A stretch of 35,085 nucleotides of DNA, from assembly GCA_030645355.1 (NCBI GenBank), contig JAUSNJ010000051.1, positions 1-35,085 of the forward strand. The letters run 5' to 3'. Numbering within the stretch: position 1 is the stretch's first letter; every line of letters begins with the position of its first letter. The notes under the pieces were generated by a model that worked only from the letters and a program-made list of their open reading frames with translations, was not told where the DNA came from and did not search any database. Made by a program: the position numbers and the translations under genes. Shown piece by piece: positions 7,275 to 16,644 of the stretch. The DNA is from Rhodoferax sp. (GTDB lineage: Bacteria; Pseudomonadota; Gammaproteobacteria; Burkholderiales; Burkholderiaceae_C).

Positions 7275-8347
7275 GCTACGGCTGCGGCGTTGCCGTATTG
7301 CGTTTGCACCCAGTCGCGGTAGCCACCACTCTGCACATTGGCCACCCAATCCTGGTTGGACAAGTACCAGGCCACGGTCTTGGCAATGCCGGTTTCAAAA
7401 GACTCTGCGGGCTTCCAGCCCAGTTCACGTTCGATCTTGCGGGCATCGATGGCATAGCGTCGGTCGTGACCGGGGCGGTCGGTCACAAAGGCAATCTGAT
7501 CCTGGTAGGGCTTTCCATCGGCACGCGGTTTCAGGTTGTCCAGCAAACCGCAAATGGTGCGCACGATGTCCAGGTTGGCCTTTTCGTTCCAGCCGCCCAC
7601 GTTGTAGGTGTCACCGGGTTTGCCGGCCTCCAGCACCCGGCGGATGGCGCTGCAATGGTCCTTGACATAGAGCCAGTCACGGATCTGCTGGCCGTCGCCA
7701 TAGACCGGCAAGGTCTTGCCGGCCAGGGCGTTGACGATGACCAAAGGGATCAGCTTTTCGGGGAAGTGGTAGGGGCCGTAGTTGTTGGAGCAATTGGTCG
7801 TCAGCACTGGCAAACCATAGGTGTGGTGCCAGGCGCGCACCAAATGGTCGCTGGCGGCCTTGCTGGCGCTGTAGGGGCTGTTGGGTTCGTAGGTGTGGGA
7901 CTCGGTAAAGGCCGGGTCGCCCTTGTGCAGCGAGCCATACACCTCGTCCGTGGACACGTGCAGGAAGCGAAAATCGGTCTTGGCAGGTACAGCCAGTGCG
8001 CCCCAGTAGCTGCGCACCGATTCCAGCAACTGGTAGGTGCCCACGATGTTGTTCTGCACAAATTCGCCCGGGCCATGGATGGAGCGGTCCACATGGGATT
8101 CGGCGGCAAAGTTGACGACAGCGCGAATCTGGTGCCGTGCCAATAGTTCGGGGACCAGGGCCGCATCGCCAATATCGCCTCTGACAAAAATATGGTGGGG
8201 GTTGTCTTTGAGGCTGGCCAGATTTTGCAGATTGCCGGCGTAGCTGAGCTTGTCCAGGTTGACGACCGTCTCATCCGACTGAGCCAGCCAGTCCAGCACG
8301 TAGTTGGAGCCAATAAATCCGGCGCCGCCGGTCACGAGAATGGTCAT
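7271..8347 (-). CDS. rfbB: dTDP-glucose 4,6-dehydratase
   Basis: RfbB (RmlB) converts dTDP-glucose to dTDP-4-keto-6-deoxyglucose, the second step of dTDP-rhamnose synthesis, using bound NAD+. The NAD-binding motif GGAGFIGSN is at residues 7-15. The catalytic stretch STDEVYGSL and Y-x-x-x-K in [12 protein letters not shown] are present, as are [18 protein letters not shown] and YVKDHCSAI. Length is 358 residues from the ATG at 8347. It is the first gene of the rfbBDAC operon and diverges from the PAP2 gene, leaving ~90 bp for both promoters. Confidence 0.97.
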   Translation of the reverse strand: MTILVTGGAGFIGSNYVLDWLAQSDETVVNLDKLSYAGNLQNLASLKDNPHHIFVRGDIGDAALVPELLARHQIRAVVNFAAESHVDRSIHGPGEFVQNNIVGTYQLLESVRSYWGALAVPAKTDFRFLHVSTDEVYGSLHKGDPAFTESHTYEPNSPYSASKAASDHLVRAWHHTYGLPVLTTNCSNNYGPYHFPEKLIPLVIVNALAGKTLPVYGDGQQIRDWLYVKDHCSAIRRVLEAGKPGDTYNVGGWNEKANLDIVRTICGLLDNLKPRADGKPYQDQIAFVTDRPGHDRRYAIDARKIERELGWKPAESFETGIAKTVAWYLSNQDWVANVQSGGYRDWVQTQYGNAAAVA

Positions 8348-8435
8348 GGGGTTGGGTTCCCTGAGTTGATGCTGAATGATACCTGCCGGTGATTTTCGCA
8401 GACAATTGCGCCTCCATTGCCCGCCCCCACGCCCC

Positions 8436-9128
8436 ATGCAGCCCAGCCCCAATCAACTCCCTCACCGCAGTCAGACTCCACCATTGTTCTGGTGGATTTT
8501 GGGTGGGTCAGTGGTGCTGGCACTGCTACCCACGGTGTGGACGGCCCTGGATCTGCGCGCTGCGGCCTTGTTTCTGGGACCACAGGCGCATACGGAGGTG
8601 GCAAGCTGGTGGTGGGTGGAACTGATCAACCTGTACATCCCCGCGGTTTTCCGGGTCTTCGTAATGCTGGCACTGGCCGGCTGGATCTGGGCCAGCGCAC
8701 GCGTCAACGGCAAACCGTGGCGCGTAGCACTTGCCTTCTGGGTCCTGGCAGGGGCGCTGGGGCCGGGTCTCCTGGTCAATAGCGGATTCAAGGACAACTG
8801 GCAGCGCGCCCGCCCCTACCAGGTCGAGAACTTCGGCGGAGCACAGCAATTCACCCGCGCTGCGGTCATGACAGACCAGTGCAACAACAACTGCTCCTTT
8901 GTCAGCGGCCACGTGGCGTGTGGCTTCTTTCTTGCATCCGTCATGCTGGTCCATCGACGCCGCCGCGTGGCCTGGGGCATCGCCGGGGTCGCATCGGGCC
9001 TGACCATTGGATTCGCCAGGATGGCGGATGGCGCGCATTGGCTCAGCGATGTGTTGTGGGCCAGCCCCATCACGTTGGCCTGCAGTTGGCTGGTCTGGAA
9101 ACTGCTGTTGCGCCTCTACCCCGAATAG
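8436..9128 (+). CDS. PAP2-family membrane phosphatase
   Basis: This 230-residue integral membrane protein has about five or six hydrophobic segments. All three motifs of the type 2 phosphatidic acid phosphatase family are present: K119-x6-RP in [12 protein letters not shown] at 157-159 in SFVSGHV, and R195-x5-H201-x3-D205 in [13 protein letters not shown]159 and H201 are the catalytic histidines. Such enzymes remove phosphate from lipid phosphates such as phosphatidic acid, phosphatidylglycerophosphate or undecaprenyl pyrophosphate; the substrate cannot be told here. I favour the ATG at 8436 because the upstream ATG (8376) adds a polar, Arg/Pro-rich tail and crowds the divergent promoter. Its place beside rhamnose genes would suit a lipid-carrier role, but that is speculation. 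Confidence 0.85.
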   Translation: MQPSPNQLPHRSQTPPLFWWILGGSVVLALLPTVWTALDLRAAALFLGPQAHTEVASWWWVELINLYIPAVFRVFVMLALAGWIWASARVNGKPWRVALAFWVLAGALGPGLLVNSGFKDNWQRARPYQVENFGGAQQFTRAAVMTDQCNNNCSFVSGHVACGFFLASVMLVHRRRRVAWGIAGVASGLTIGFARMADGAHWLSDVLWASPITLACSWLVWKLLLRLYPE

Positions 9129-9134
9129 CATGCA

Positions 9135-9158
9135 ATCTGCGTAGAATCTTCCGCAGAT
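9135..9158. promoter_or_regulatory. Inverted repeat upstream of response regulator
   Basis: ATCTGCG at 9135-9141 is repeated inverted as CGCAGAT at 9152-9158, with a 10-nt loop. It lies between the PAP2 stop and the response regulator start. It lacks a T-tail, so an operator or leader hairpin is as likely as a terminator. Confidence 0.3.
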
Positions 9159-9192
9159 CGATGTGCGTTTTGACCACAGCAGGAATTGCCCA

Positions 9193-10758
9193 ATGGATTT
9201 GATTTTTGCCGACGAAGAATCTCCGTCACCTGACAATCAAAAAAAGGCCTGCAAAAAGCCTTGGTGCATCCTGCTGGTGGACGACGATGCAGAAGTTCAC
9301 GCGGTGACACGTCTTGCGCTCAAGGGCTTCGAATTTCAGGGAAGCGAGCTGGAATTGCTCAGCGCACACTCCGGCGAGGCAGGTCGCGAGATTTTCCACA
9401 ACCGGGATGACATTGCCCTGGCCATTGTCGACGTGGTGATGGAAACCGACCATGCAGGCCTGGATTTGGTCCACTACGTGCGCAACACGCTGGAAAACCA
9501 CCGCACACGCCTGGTCATGCGCACCGGCCAGCCCGGCCAGGCGCCAGAAGACCGTGTCATACGGGAATACGACATTGACGACTACAAGGAAAAAACCGAC
9601 CTGACGATCCAGAAGCTGCGCACGCTGCTGTACAGCAAGCTGCGCGCCTACCGCGACTTGTGCGTCATCGAGTGCCAGCGCGACGGACTGGCCCGCGTGC
9701 TGGGTGCCACCGCCATGGTGCAAAACGCGCAATCCCTCACTGTGTTTGCCACCGCGGTGCTGGATCAGCTGACCTCTCTGTTGCACCTGGACAAATCCGC
9801 GTTGTATTGCATCGTCTTGCCCCATACCGTCAATGGCAAGCATGAAACCAAGACCATTGCCGCTACCGGCGACTTCGTCCAATACAGCACTGACCGGGGT
9901 TGCACCGACCTTCCCGAAATTGTCTCGTCGCGCTTCAAGGAGGTTCTCGCCAAGAAGGGCCCCCAACACTTTGAAGATGCCTACGTGCTGTACAGCGCTG
10001 CCAAGAACGGTGGCGCCAACCTGCTCTATCTGAAGCACGCCAGCGAATTGGGCAAGATGGACCGCCAGTTGCTGGAGATCTACACCCAAAGCGTCGCCAT
10101 CACATTTGACAACATCAATCTGCAGGAAGACCTGCGGGATACACAAAAGGAGCTGGTCTATACCCTGGCAGACGCAGTGGAGGCTCGCACCGAGAAGACC
10201 GGAGCCCACGTCAAGCGCGTTGCCATGGCCTGCGAGATGTTGGCCCGTTTGTATGGGCTTCCGGAGTCAGAGGTGTCGCTGCTGAAGAATGCGTCTCCCT
10301 TGCATGACATCGGCAAGGTCGCCATTCCGGATGCAATATTGCACAAGCCGGGAAAATTGACTGCTGACGAATGGAAATTGATGCAGCAACACGCCCAGTT
10401 CGGGCTGGAGATCCTGCAACGCTCCCACCGGCCATTGATGAAACTGGGTGCAGAAATCGCGATGTCCCACCATGAACGGTGGGACGGTAGCGGCTACCCC
10501 AGTGGATTGTCCGGGACGGCCATTCCGATATCCGGCCGCATCACGGCTCTGGCTGACGTGTTTGACTCGCTGGGATCACGCTTGAGCTACAAGGAGCCAT
10601 GGTCGCAGGAGATGGTGGTCAACGCCATGCGGGAAGGCCGGGGGGTGCAGTTTGAGCCGGCACTGGTTGACTTGCTGCTGGACAACCTGGCCAGCTTCAA
10701 TGCGCTGCGCCAGCAATTTCCCGACGAATGCACCGACGCAGCGCCGAGTGGCGACTGA
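9193..10758 (+). CDS. Response regulator with REC, DUF3369 and HD-GYP domains
   Basis: This 521-residue cytoplasmic signalling protein probably degrades cyclic di-GMP under control of a sensor kinase. The receiver domain (residues ~24-150) has acidic residues in LLVDDD and the phospho-acceptor D80 in AIVDVVM. Residues ~155-315 match the DUF3369 linker seen in such regulators. The HD-GYP domain (~320-510) keeps H371-D372 in SPLHDIGKVAIPD and the HHERWDGSGYP motif at 426-436, so it should be catalytically competent. CAGGAA lies about 9 nt before the ATG at 9193; a start at 9163 is less well supported. No partner kinase gene is adjacent. The gene converges on the epimerase gene with 2 nt between stops and no terminator between them. 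Confidence 0.93.
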   Translation: MDLIFADEESPSPDNQKKACKKPWCILLVDDDAEVHAVTRLALKGFEFQGSELELLSAHSGEAGREIFHNRDDIALAIVDVVMETDHAGLDLVHYVRNTLENHRTRLVMRTGQPGQAPEDRVIREYDIDDYKEKTDLTIQKLRTLLYSKLRAYRDLCVIECQRDGLARVLGATAMVQNAQSLTVFATAVLDQLTSLLHLDKSALYCIVLPHTVNGKHETKTIAATGDFVQYSTDRGCTDLPEIVSSRFKEVLAKKGPQHFEDAYVLYSAAKNGGANLLYLKHASELGKMDRQLLEIYTQSVAITFDNINLQEDLRDTQKELVYTLADAVEARTEKTGAHVKRVAMACEMLARLYGLPESEVSLLKNASPLHDIGKVAIPDAILHKPGKLTADEWKLMQQHAQFGLEILQRSHRPLMKLGAEIAMSHHERWDGSGYPSGLSGTAIPISGRITALADVFDSLGSRLSYKEPWSQEMVVNAMREGRGVQFEPALVDLLLDNLASFNALRQQFPDECTDAAPSGD

Positions 10759-10760
10759 AG

Positions 10761-11672
10761 TTACACCAATCCGCTGACCACGGTGGGATGCCGCAACGCC
10801 AGGCGCAACTCCTGCTTCATGCGGGTGTTCACCATGCGCCGGGACTCATTCATGAAGCTCAGCAGCATCAAAGGCAGGTGTGCCGATGCGCCCTCACGGG
10901 CAATGCGCGGCGGCCGGGCCAAGCCATACAGATCGGCGGCCAAGTCAAAATAATCGCCCATTTTCAGGTCGCTATCGTCATTGACGTTGTAAACCCGTTG
11001 CCGGGCGCCATGCCACAGTGCCCGGCAGCACGCACGCGCCAGGTCATCCGCATGGATGTGGTTGGTGTATACATCGTCCGAGGCCTGCAATACCGGAGTA
11101 CCTTTCAACAAACGGGCGCGGGGCGTGCCGCCTTCGCGGTCCGCCGCATAAATGCCCGGTATGCGCAGAATGCTGATCCGTACGCCAGCCGCCAGCCCCA
11201 GAAAGCGCATCTGGGCTTCCGCATGGACACGCCTTTGGGCGCGCGGCGTGTCAGCATGGGCCGACCGGGTTTCAGCAACCCATGCCCCGACGCAGTCCCC
11301 GTAGACGCCACTGGTGGAGCCGTATACAACGCTGATCGGCTTTTGCCGCAGACGCAATACTCGCGCAAGTGCCTGCGTGCGCAGATCGCTCCAGCCCTCC
11401 GATGGCGGTGGCGCGAGGTGCACCACCCGGGTGGCGATGCCGGCCAGCCTGCGCAAGCTTGCACTGCTGTCCAGATCACCCTGCAGCGGCATCAGCCCTT
11501 TGGCCCGCAGTTCCACCACCCGCTCAGGCTGCGACGTCAGCGCCAACAGGCGCACCCGGCCGCGCAGTTGGCCTGCCACGCGCAGGCCAACGTCGCCACA
11601 ACCGACAATGAGGACGCGTTCGCGTCGAAACCGCGCCGGCAAGGCACCAAGAGAGGGCTGGTTTGAAGGCAA
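10761..11672 (-). CDS. NAD(P)-dependent epimerase/dehydratase-family protein
   Basis: This 303-residue extended short-chain dehydrogenase-like protein has a Rossmann motif VLIVGCGDVGLRV at residues ~20-32 and a YGSTSGVYGD segment equivalent to the family's STSxVYG. The usual active-site Y-x-x-x-K is not evident after it. The protein resembles the YeeZ-type nucleoside-diphosphate-sugar epimerases found widely in proteobacteria, whose substrate is unknown. The frame begins at TTG 11672; no ATG precedes the Rossmann fold, and AGGAAC lies ~13 nt upstream, so the exact start is uncertain. It diverges from the ferredoxin-reductase gene with 46 bp between. Confidence 0.8.
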   Translation of the reverse strand: MPSNQPSLGALPARFRRERVLIVGCGDVGLRVAGQLRGRVRLLALTSQPERVVELRAKGLMPLQGDLDSSASLRRLAGIATRVVHLAPPPSEGWSDLRTQALARVLRLRQKPISVVYGSTSGVYGDCVGAWVAETRSAHADTPRAQRRVHAEAQMRFLGLAAGVRISILRIPGIYAADREGGTPRARLLKGTPVLQASDDVYTNHIHADDLARACCRALWHGARQRVYNVNDDSDLKMGDYFDLAADLYGLARPPRIAREGASAHLPLMLLSFMNESRRMVNTRMKQELRLALRHPTVVSGLV

Positions 11673-11718
11673 AATCGCTGATCCGTTCCTATAGAAGAGT
11701 TCCGAGGATACCTACAAG

Positions 11719-12771
11719 ATGACCCCAAGCAATCCAGACACCACACTTTCTTCAGTCGTGGTGCAACCCAGCGGCCGTACATTCGGCGTGGCGACCGGCG
11801 AAGCGGTGTTGGCCGCGGGCATACGCCAGGGTATCGGCCTGCCCTATGGCTGCAAGGATGGAGCCTGCGGATCCTGCAAATGCAAGCTCCTCGCCGGCAC
11901 GGTGACACACGGCCCGCACCAGCAGAAGGCCCTGAGCCTGGAAGAAGAAGCGGCCGGTTTTGTGTTGACCTGCTGCGCGCACGCGCAATCCGACCTGGTG
12001 CTGGAATCCCGTCAAGTCACCGAAGTGGGCGCCCTGCCCATCAAGAAGATGCCGACCCGGGTGATTTCGCTGGTCAAGAAATCCGACGACGTGATGGTGC
12101 TGCAATTGCAGTTGCCGGCCAATGACAGCTTTGCCTACCGTGCCGGCCAGTATGTGGAATTCATACTGCGGGACGGCGCGCGGCGCAGCTATTCCATGGC
12201 CAGCGCCCCCAATCTGGGTCCCAGTATGGAGTTGCATATCCGCCATATGCCCGGAGGCAAGTTCACCGACCAGGTTTTTGGTGCAATGAAAGAGAAAGAC
12301 ATCCTGCGCGTTGAGGGTCCGTTTGGATCGTTTTTCTTGCGGGAAGACTCCATCAAACCCATCATCCTGCTGGCCTCTGGCACGGGCTTTGCACCCATCA
12401 AGGCCCTGATTGAACATATGCAGCACCTGGGAACGGACCGCAGTGTCACCCTGTACTGGGGCGGTCGCCGGCCCGGCGATTTGTACATGCAAGAGTGGGT
12501 CACGGAGCAACTGCAGACCATGCCGACGCTGCGCTATGTCCCGGTCGTGTCGGACGCCACCGCCGAAGACCATTGGCAGGGCCGAACCGGTTTTGTGCAC
12601 CGTGCCGTGATGCAGGACTTTCCCGATCTCAGCGGCCACCAGGTGTATGCCTGCGGGGCGCCTATCGTCATCGAATCGGCCCGCAAGGATTTTTCCGCAC
12701 TGGCCCAGTTGCCGACTGAAGAGTTCTTTGCTGACTCATTCACGTCCGAGGCCGACAAAATTCACACATAA
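11719..12771 (+). CDS. 2Fe-2S ferredoxin / FAD-NAD(P)H oxidoreductase
   Basis: This 350-residue electron-transfer flavoprotein has an N-terminal plant-type [2Fe-2S] domain with ligands C45, C50, C53 and C85 (GCKDGACGSCKC, then LTCC). A FAD-binding domain (~105-200, with RSYSMAS for flavin) and an NAD-binding domain (~205-335, with LLASGTGFAPIKAL and YACGAP) follow. The layout matches proteins annotated as CDP-6-deoxy-delta-3,4-glucoseen reductase, and also reductase components of oxygenases. In betaproteobacteria this gene is a housekeeping single copy, and the literal deoxysugar role is doubtful. GAGGAT lies ~11 nt before the ATG. It ends 4 nt before the shared terminator and converges on livF. 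Confidence 0.9.
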   Translation: MTPSNPDTTLSSVVVQPSGRTFGVATGEAVLAAGIRQGIGLPYGCKDGACGSCKCKLLAGTVTHGPHQQKALSLEEEAAGFVLTCCAHAQSDLVLESRQVTEVGALPIKKMPTRVISLVKKSDDVMVLQLQLPANDSFAYRAGQYVEFILRDGARRSYSMASAPNLGPSMELHIRHMPGGKFTDQVFGAMKEKDILRVEGPFGSFFLREDSIKPIILLASGTGFAPIKALIEHMQHLGTDRSVTLYWGGRRPGDLYMQEWVTEQLQTMPTLRYVPVVSDATAEDHWQGRTGFVHRAVMQDFPDLSGHQVYACGAPIVIESARKDFSALAQLPTEEFFADSFTSEADKIHT

Positions 12772-12774
12772 AAA

Positions 12775-12797
12775 AAAGCCACCGCACCGGTGGCTTT
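12775..12797. terminator. Terminator between convergent reductase gene and liv operon
   Basis: AAAGCCACCG (12775-12784) pairs with CGGTGGCTTT (12788-12797). Read leftward, the hairpin is followed by eight T residues, a strong intrinsic terminator for the livHMGF operon. Read rightward, the tail is weak (TTTCCC) but may still serve the reductase gene. Confidence 0.85.
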
Positions 12798-12815
12798 CCC
12801 GTTTGGCGATGTGGC

Positions 12816-13535
12816 CTATTCGCCCAGATAGGCCGCCCGCACGCGGGGGTCGGTCAACATCTGCGCGGCATCGCCCGACATCGTGACAATGCCGGACTCC
12901 ATCACATAGCCCCGATTGGCAATGCCCAGGGCGCGGCTGGCGTTCTGTTCCACCAGCAACACCGTGACGCCCTGCGCATAGACATCCTTCACCACTTCGA
13001 AGATCTTGTCCACCATGATGGGGGACAAGCCCATGGACGGCTCATCGAGCAGCAGCACCTTGGGGCGGCTCATCAGTGCACGGCCCATGGCAAGCATTTG
13101 CTGCTCGCCACCCGACATGGTGCCTGCCAGCTGGTCCTTGCGCTCACGTAGGCGGGGGAAGATGGTGAACATCTTTTCCATGTCGGCGGCAATGCCGTCT
13201 TTGTCATTGCGGATGTAGGCACCCATCTGCAGGTTTTCGATGATGGTCATGCGGGTGAACACCCCGCGACCTTCCGGCACCATCGCCAAGCCCTGCTTGA
13301 CCAGATCCCAGGGGCCCTGGCCGCGAATGCTCTTGCCCAGGTACTCGATATCGCCGGCGTTGATGGGCAGCGTGCCCGTGATGGCCTTCATGGTCGTCGT
13401 TTTGCCCGCACCATTGGAGCCAATCAAGGACACCAGTTCGCCTTCGTGCACTTCAAAATCCACGCCCTTGACGGCCTGAATGCCGCCGTAGGAAACCTTC
13501 AAGCCCGTAACTTTGAGCAAAGTCTTTGTTGTCAT
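12816..13535 (-). CDS. livF: Branched-chain amino acid ABC transporter ATPase LivF
   Basis: This is one of the two ATPases that power branched-chain amino acid uptake, acting on the inner face of the membrane. Its 239 residues carry Walker A GSNGAGKT at 39-46, the signature MSGGEQQM, Walker B VLLLDEPSMGLSP, and the switch histidine region LLVEQNA, where Q-N replaces the more usual H-D, as is common in LivF. AGGAGA lies ~7 nt before the ATG at 13535; a start at 13589 is unlikely. It is the last gene of the operon and is followed by a strong terminator. Confidence 0.95.
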   Translation of the reverse strand: MTTKTLLKVTGLKVSYGGIQAVKGVDFEVHEGELVSLIGSNGAGKTTTMKAITGTLPINAGDIEYLGKSIRGQGPWDLVKQGLAMVPEGRGVFTRMTIIENLQMGAYIRNDKDGIAADMEKMFTIFPRLRERKDQLAGTMSGGEQQMLAMGRALMSRPKVLLLDEPSMGLSPIMVDKIFEVVKDVYAQGVTVLLVEQNASRALGIANRGYVMESGIVTMSGDAAQMLTDPRVRAAYLGE

Positions 13536-13557
13536 TGTCTTGTTCTCCTGAAGCCGC

Positions 13558-14328
13558 CTAGTGGCCGCTGGTGCCCAGATACGCTTCAATCACTTTTTCA
13601 TTCTTCTGCACGTCCGCAGGAGTGCCTTCGGCAATTTGCTTGCCGTAGTCCAGCACGGTGACGCGATCACACAGCCCCATCACCAGTTTCACGTCATGCT
13701 CAATCAGCAAAATAGTGCGGTTGTCTTTGCGGATGCGGTCGATCAACTCGCGCAGCATCACCTTCTCGGTCGCATTCATGCCGGCGGCAGGCTCGTCCAG
13801 GGCGATCAACTGGGGATCGGTGGCGAGTGCACGGGCAATCTCCAGACGACGCTGGTCGCCATAGCTCAGGGTGCGGGCCTTGTAGTCCGCAAACTTGCCG
13901 ATGCCAACGTAGTCCAGCAATTCCTGCGAGCGCTTGGCAATCGCAGCCTCTTCGGCCTTGAAGCCAGCGGTACGAAAAACCGCCCCCATCAAACCCGAAT
14001 GTGTGCGGATATGCCGTCCGACCATCACATTCTCCAGCGCGGTCATTTCGGCAAACAAGCGAATATTCTGGAACGTGCGGGCAATACCGGCCTTGGCCAC
14101 GGTGTGCACGGCCGTAGGTTGGTAGGTCTTGCCAGCCAGCTCAAAGCTGCCACTGTCTGGTGTGTACAGGCCGGTCAACACATTGAAAAATGTGGTCTTG
14201 CCAGCTCCGTTGGGGCCAATCAGTCCGTAAACCTGGCCACGCTCGATCTTGATGCCTACATCGCTGAGAGCCTGCAGGCCACCAAATCGCTTGGAAACGC
14301 CGGAGACGTTGAGTACTGTGTCTGTCAT
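13558..14328 (-). CDS. livG: Branched-chain amino acid ABC transporter ATPase LivG
   Basis: This is the second ATPase of the transporter, 256 residues, the usual LivG length. Walker A is GPNGAGKT at 38-45, the signature is LSYGDQRRLEIARAL, Walker B is LIALDEPAAGMN, and the switch histidine is in LLIEHDVKLVM. The RTFQNIRLF segment (Q-loop) and the long insertion after it distinguish LivG from LivF. It lies 22 nt upstream of livF and 14 nt downstream of livM in one operon. Confidence 0.96.
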   Translation of the reverse strand: MTDTVLNVSGVSKRFGGLQALSDVGIKIERGQVYGLIGPNGAGKTTFFNVLTGLYTPDSGSFELAGKTYQPTAVHTVAKAGIARTFQNIRLFAEMTALENVMVGRHIRTHSGLMGAVFRTAGFKAEEAAIAKRSQELLDYVGIGKFADYKARTLSYGDQRRLEIARALATDPQLIALDEPAAGMNATEKVMLRELIDRIRKDNRTILLIEHDVKLVMGLCDRVTVLDYGKQIAEGTPADVQKNEKVIEAYLGTSGH

Positions 14329-14342
14329 TTTGGTAATTCCGT

Positions 14343-15428
14343 TCAGCTCTTCACGTTCTGCAGGGACTTGCCATGTTCAGGCGATGGCCACAACCCGCGG
14401 GGGCGTGCCAACATGACGATGATCATGGCCAGCGCAGTCAGTAACTGGCGCAGGATGGAGGCATCCAGGCGGCCGCCCGACATCTCCTGCAACGGACCCG
14501 CCACATAACGCAGCACCTCGGGCAAACCCGACAACAACACGGCACCCAAAATGACGCCAGGCAAATGACCCACACCACCTAACACAACCATCGCGACAAT
14601 CATCACGGATTCCATCAAGCTAAAAGACTCGGGGGAGATGAAGCGCTGAAAGGCGGCGAACATGGCACCCGACACACCACCAAAGGTCGCGCCCATACCG
14701 AAAGCCAATAGTTTCAGGTTGCGGGTGTTGATACCCATGGCCTTGGCTGCAATTTCGTCCTCACGAATTGCCATCCAGGCGCGGCCGACGCGTGACAACT
14801 CCAGGCGGTGACAAATCACGACGCTGATCACAACCAAAGCGAGGAAGAGGTAGTAATACAGCGAAACTGACGAAACTTCAAAACCAAGTACCGACAGCTT
14901 CTTGCCCAAGTCGATACCAAAGAAATGCAGGGAGTCGATACCGAGAAGCCCCTTCGGACCGTTGGTGATGTTGACCGGGTGATCCAGGTTGTTCATGAAC
15001 ACGCGGATGATTTCACCAAAACCCAGCGTCACGATAGCAAGGTAATCACCCCGTAGGCGCAGGGTTGGGGCGCCCAAAAGCACGCCAAACAAGCCCGCAA
15101 TCCCGGCGGCCACCGGCAAAATGACCCACAGCGACATGTGCAGGCCGTCTGGAAACATCGCTGCCAAGGCTGGGAAGGTCTCGGTCAGATGAGGTGAAGC
15201 CATCAGGCCATAGGTATAGGCGCCAATGGCGAAGAAGGCGACATACCCCAGATCAAGCAGACCCGCGTAACCCACCACGATGTTGAGGCCCAACGACAGC
15301 AGCACAAACAGCAAGGCCATATCGAGGATACGCACCCATGCGTCACCAAAGCCTTGCAGCATCAGCGGCAGTATCAGCAAACCAACGGCGGCGGCCAGGA
15401 ATACCAGAATTTTTTGTTGTTGTTTCAT
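14343..15428 (-). CDS. livM: Branched-chain amino acid ABC transporter permease LivM
   Basis: This is a membrane subunit of the transporter, 361 residues with about eight to ten hydrophobic segments. Family marks include LGLNIVVGYAGLLDLGYVAFFAIGAY and the permease-ATPase coupling region SRVGRAWMAIREDEIAAKAMGIN. GAGGAGC lies ~9 nt before the ATG at 15428, which I prefer to an upstream start at 15467. It follows livH after 13 nt. Confidence 0.95.
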   Translation of the reverse strand: MKQQQKILVFLAAAVGLLILPLMLQGFGDAWVRILDMALLFVLLSLGLNIVVGYAGLLDLGYVAFFAIGAYTYGLMASPHLTETFPALAAMFPDGLHMSLWVILPVAAGIAGLFGVLLGAPTLRLRGDYLAIVTLGFGEIIRVFMNNLDHPVNITNGPKGLLGIDSLHFFGIDLGKKLSVLGFEVSSVSLYYYLFLALVVISVVICHRLELSRVGRAWMAIREDEIAAKAMGINTRNLKLLAFGMGATFGGVSGAMFAAFQRFISPESFSLMESVMIVAMVVLGGVGHLPGVILGAVLLSGLPEVLRYVAGPLQEMSGGRLDASILRQLLTALAMIIVMLARPRGLWPSPEHGKSLQNVKS

Positions 15429-15441
15429 GTGAATGTGCTCC

Positions 15442-16371
15442 TCAAGCCCGGTCCGCCACACGTTCACCCAGCAAGCCGGAAGGTCGCAAGGTCAACACAA
15501 TAATCAGAACGATGAACGCAAAAATATCGGAATAGTGGCTGCCAAGAACACCACCCGTCAGGGCGCCGATGTAGCCCGCTCCAATTGATTCAATCAGCCC
15601 CAGCAAGATGGCCCCCACAACGGCACCACCCAGGTTGCCGATGCCTCCAAACACTGCGGCGGTGAACGCCTTCAAACCGGGCAGAAAGCCCATGGCATGC
15701 TGGGCCGTACCGTAATTGGATGCGTACATGACGCCAGCAATGGCCGCCAGAACGGCGCCAATGACAAAGGTGGCAGAGATGACCACATCAGGCTTGACAC
15801 CCATTAATGCTGCAACACGTGGGTTCTCGGACGTGGCGCGCATGGCTCGGCCCAATTTGGTGTAGTTCACCAGCCACATCAAAACCGCCAGAGACACAGC
15901 GGTAAAGCCCAAAATCATCACCTGTGTGGGCGAAATGACCGCGCCACCGATTTCAATGGGCGTGTTGGACAACAGCGTGGGGTACGACTTGAAGTTGGGC
16001 TTCCAGATGATCATCGCCAGCGTTTGCAGCAGGATGGACATGCCCATCGCAGTCAACATGGGGGCCAGCTTGGGGCTGTTGCGCAAGGGGCGGTAGGCCA
16101 CCTTTTCGATGGTGAAATTGAGCACCGCTGCAACCACGCACGAAATGATGAGCGCAACGATCAGGATGATGTAGCCGGGTGTGCCAGGCATGGATTCCTG
16201 CATCATGCCGATGATGGTCCAACTGGTCAGCGCGCCCACCATCATGACTTCGCCATGGGCAAAGTTGATCAGGTTAATGATGCCGTACACCATGGTGTAG
16301 CCCAGTGCAATGAGCGCATACATGCTACCCAACACCAGACCGTTGATGATCTGCTGCAACAAAATATCCAT
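15442..16371 (-). CDS. livH: Branched-chain amino acid ABC transporter permease LivH
   Basis: This is the other permease subunit, 309 residues, strongly hydrophobic. It opens with the typical QQIINGLVLGSMYALIALGY and continues VYGIINLINFAHGEVMM. The coupling region GRAMRATSENPRVAALMGV is present, as is AVFGGIGNLGGAVVGAILLG. CGGAGA lies ~6 nt before the ATG at 16371. It is the first gene of the livHMGF operon in this window. No periplasmic binding-protein gene (livK) lies next to it, so that component must be encoded elsewhere. Confidence 0.95.
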   Translation of the reverse strand: MDILLQQIINGLVLGSMYALIALGYTMVYGIINLINFAHGEVMMVGALTSWTIIGMMQESMPGTPGYIILIVALIISCVVAAVLNFTIEKVAYRPLRNSPKLAPMLTAMGMSILLQTLAMIIWKPNFKSYPTLLSNTPIEIGGAVISPTQVMILGFTAVSLAVLMWLVNYTKLGRAMRATSENPRVAALMGVKPDVVISATFVIGAVLAAIAGVMYASNYGTAQHAMGFLPGLKAFTAAVFGGIGNLGGAVVGAILLGLIESIGAGYIGALTGGVLGSHYSDIFAFIVLIIVLTLRPSGLLGERVADRA

Positions 16372-16644
16372 AGAAATTCTCCGAATTTTGGCTGGCGCCC
16401 AGGTCACCAATATTTAGGGCAGCAATTTGACGATGTGTGGGACGCCTTGTGGGCAACACCAGCTCTCAAGCAAAAAGCCTGCCATGTAGGGTGGTACGAC
16501 AGGCAAGTGGGAGGATTGTAGCCACGGGCCTGCGCCAATCGTTGGGCCAATCCCTTGGGTTTACCCCTAGCGACAGGGGTGCATCAGTCGAAGCAGCGGG
16601 AAGTAAGCGCAGCTAATACTCGGGGCTCCAATAGTCCTGACCGG
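16372..16644. other. Intergenic stretch between livH and rarA
   Basis: I see no gene here. The stretch should contain the livH promoter, reading leftward, but I cannot assign clear -35 and -10 boxes. A weak hairpin (GCCTGCC near 16479 with GACAGGC near 16498) lies in the middle. Confidence 0.4.
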
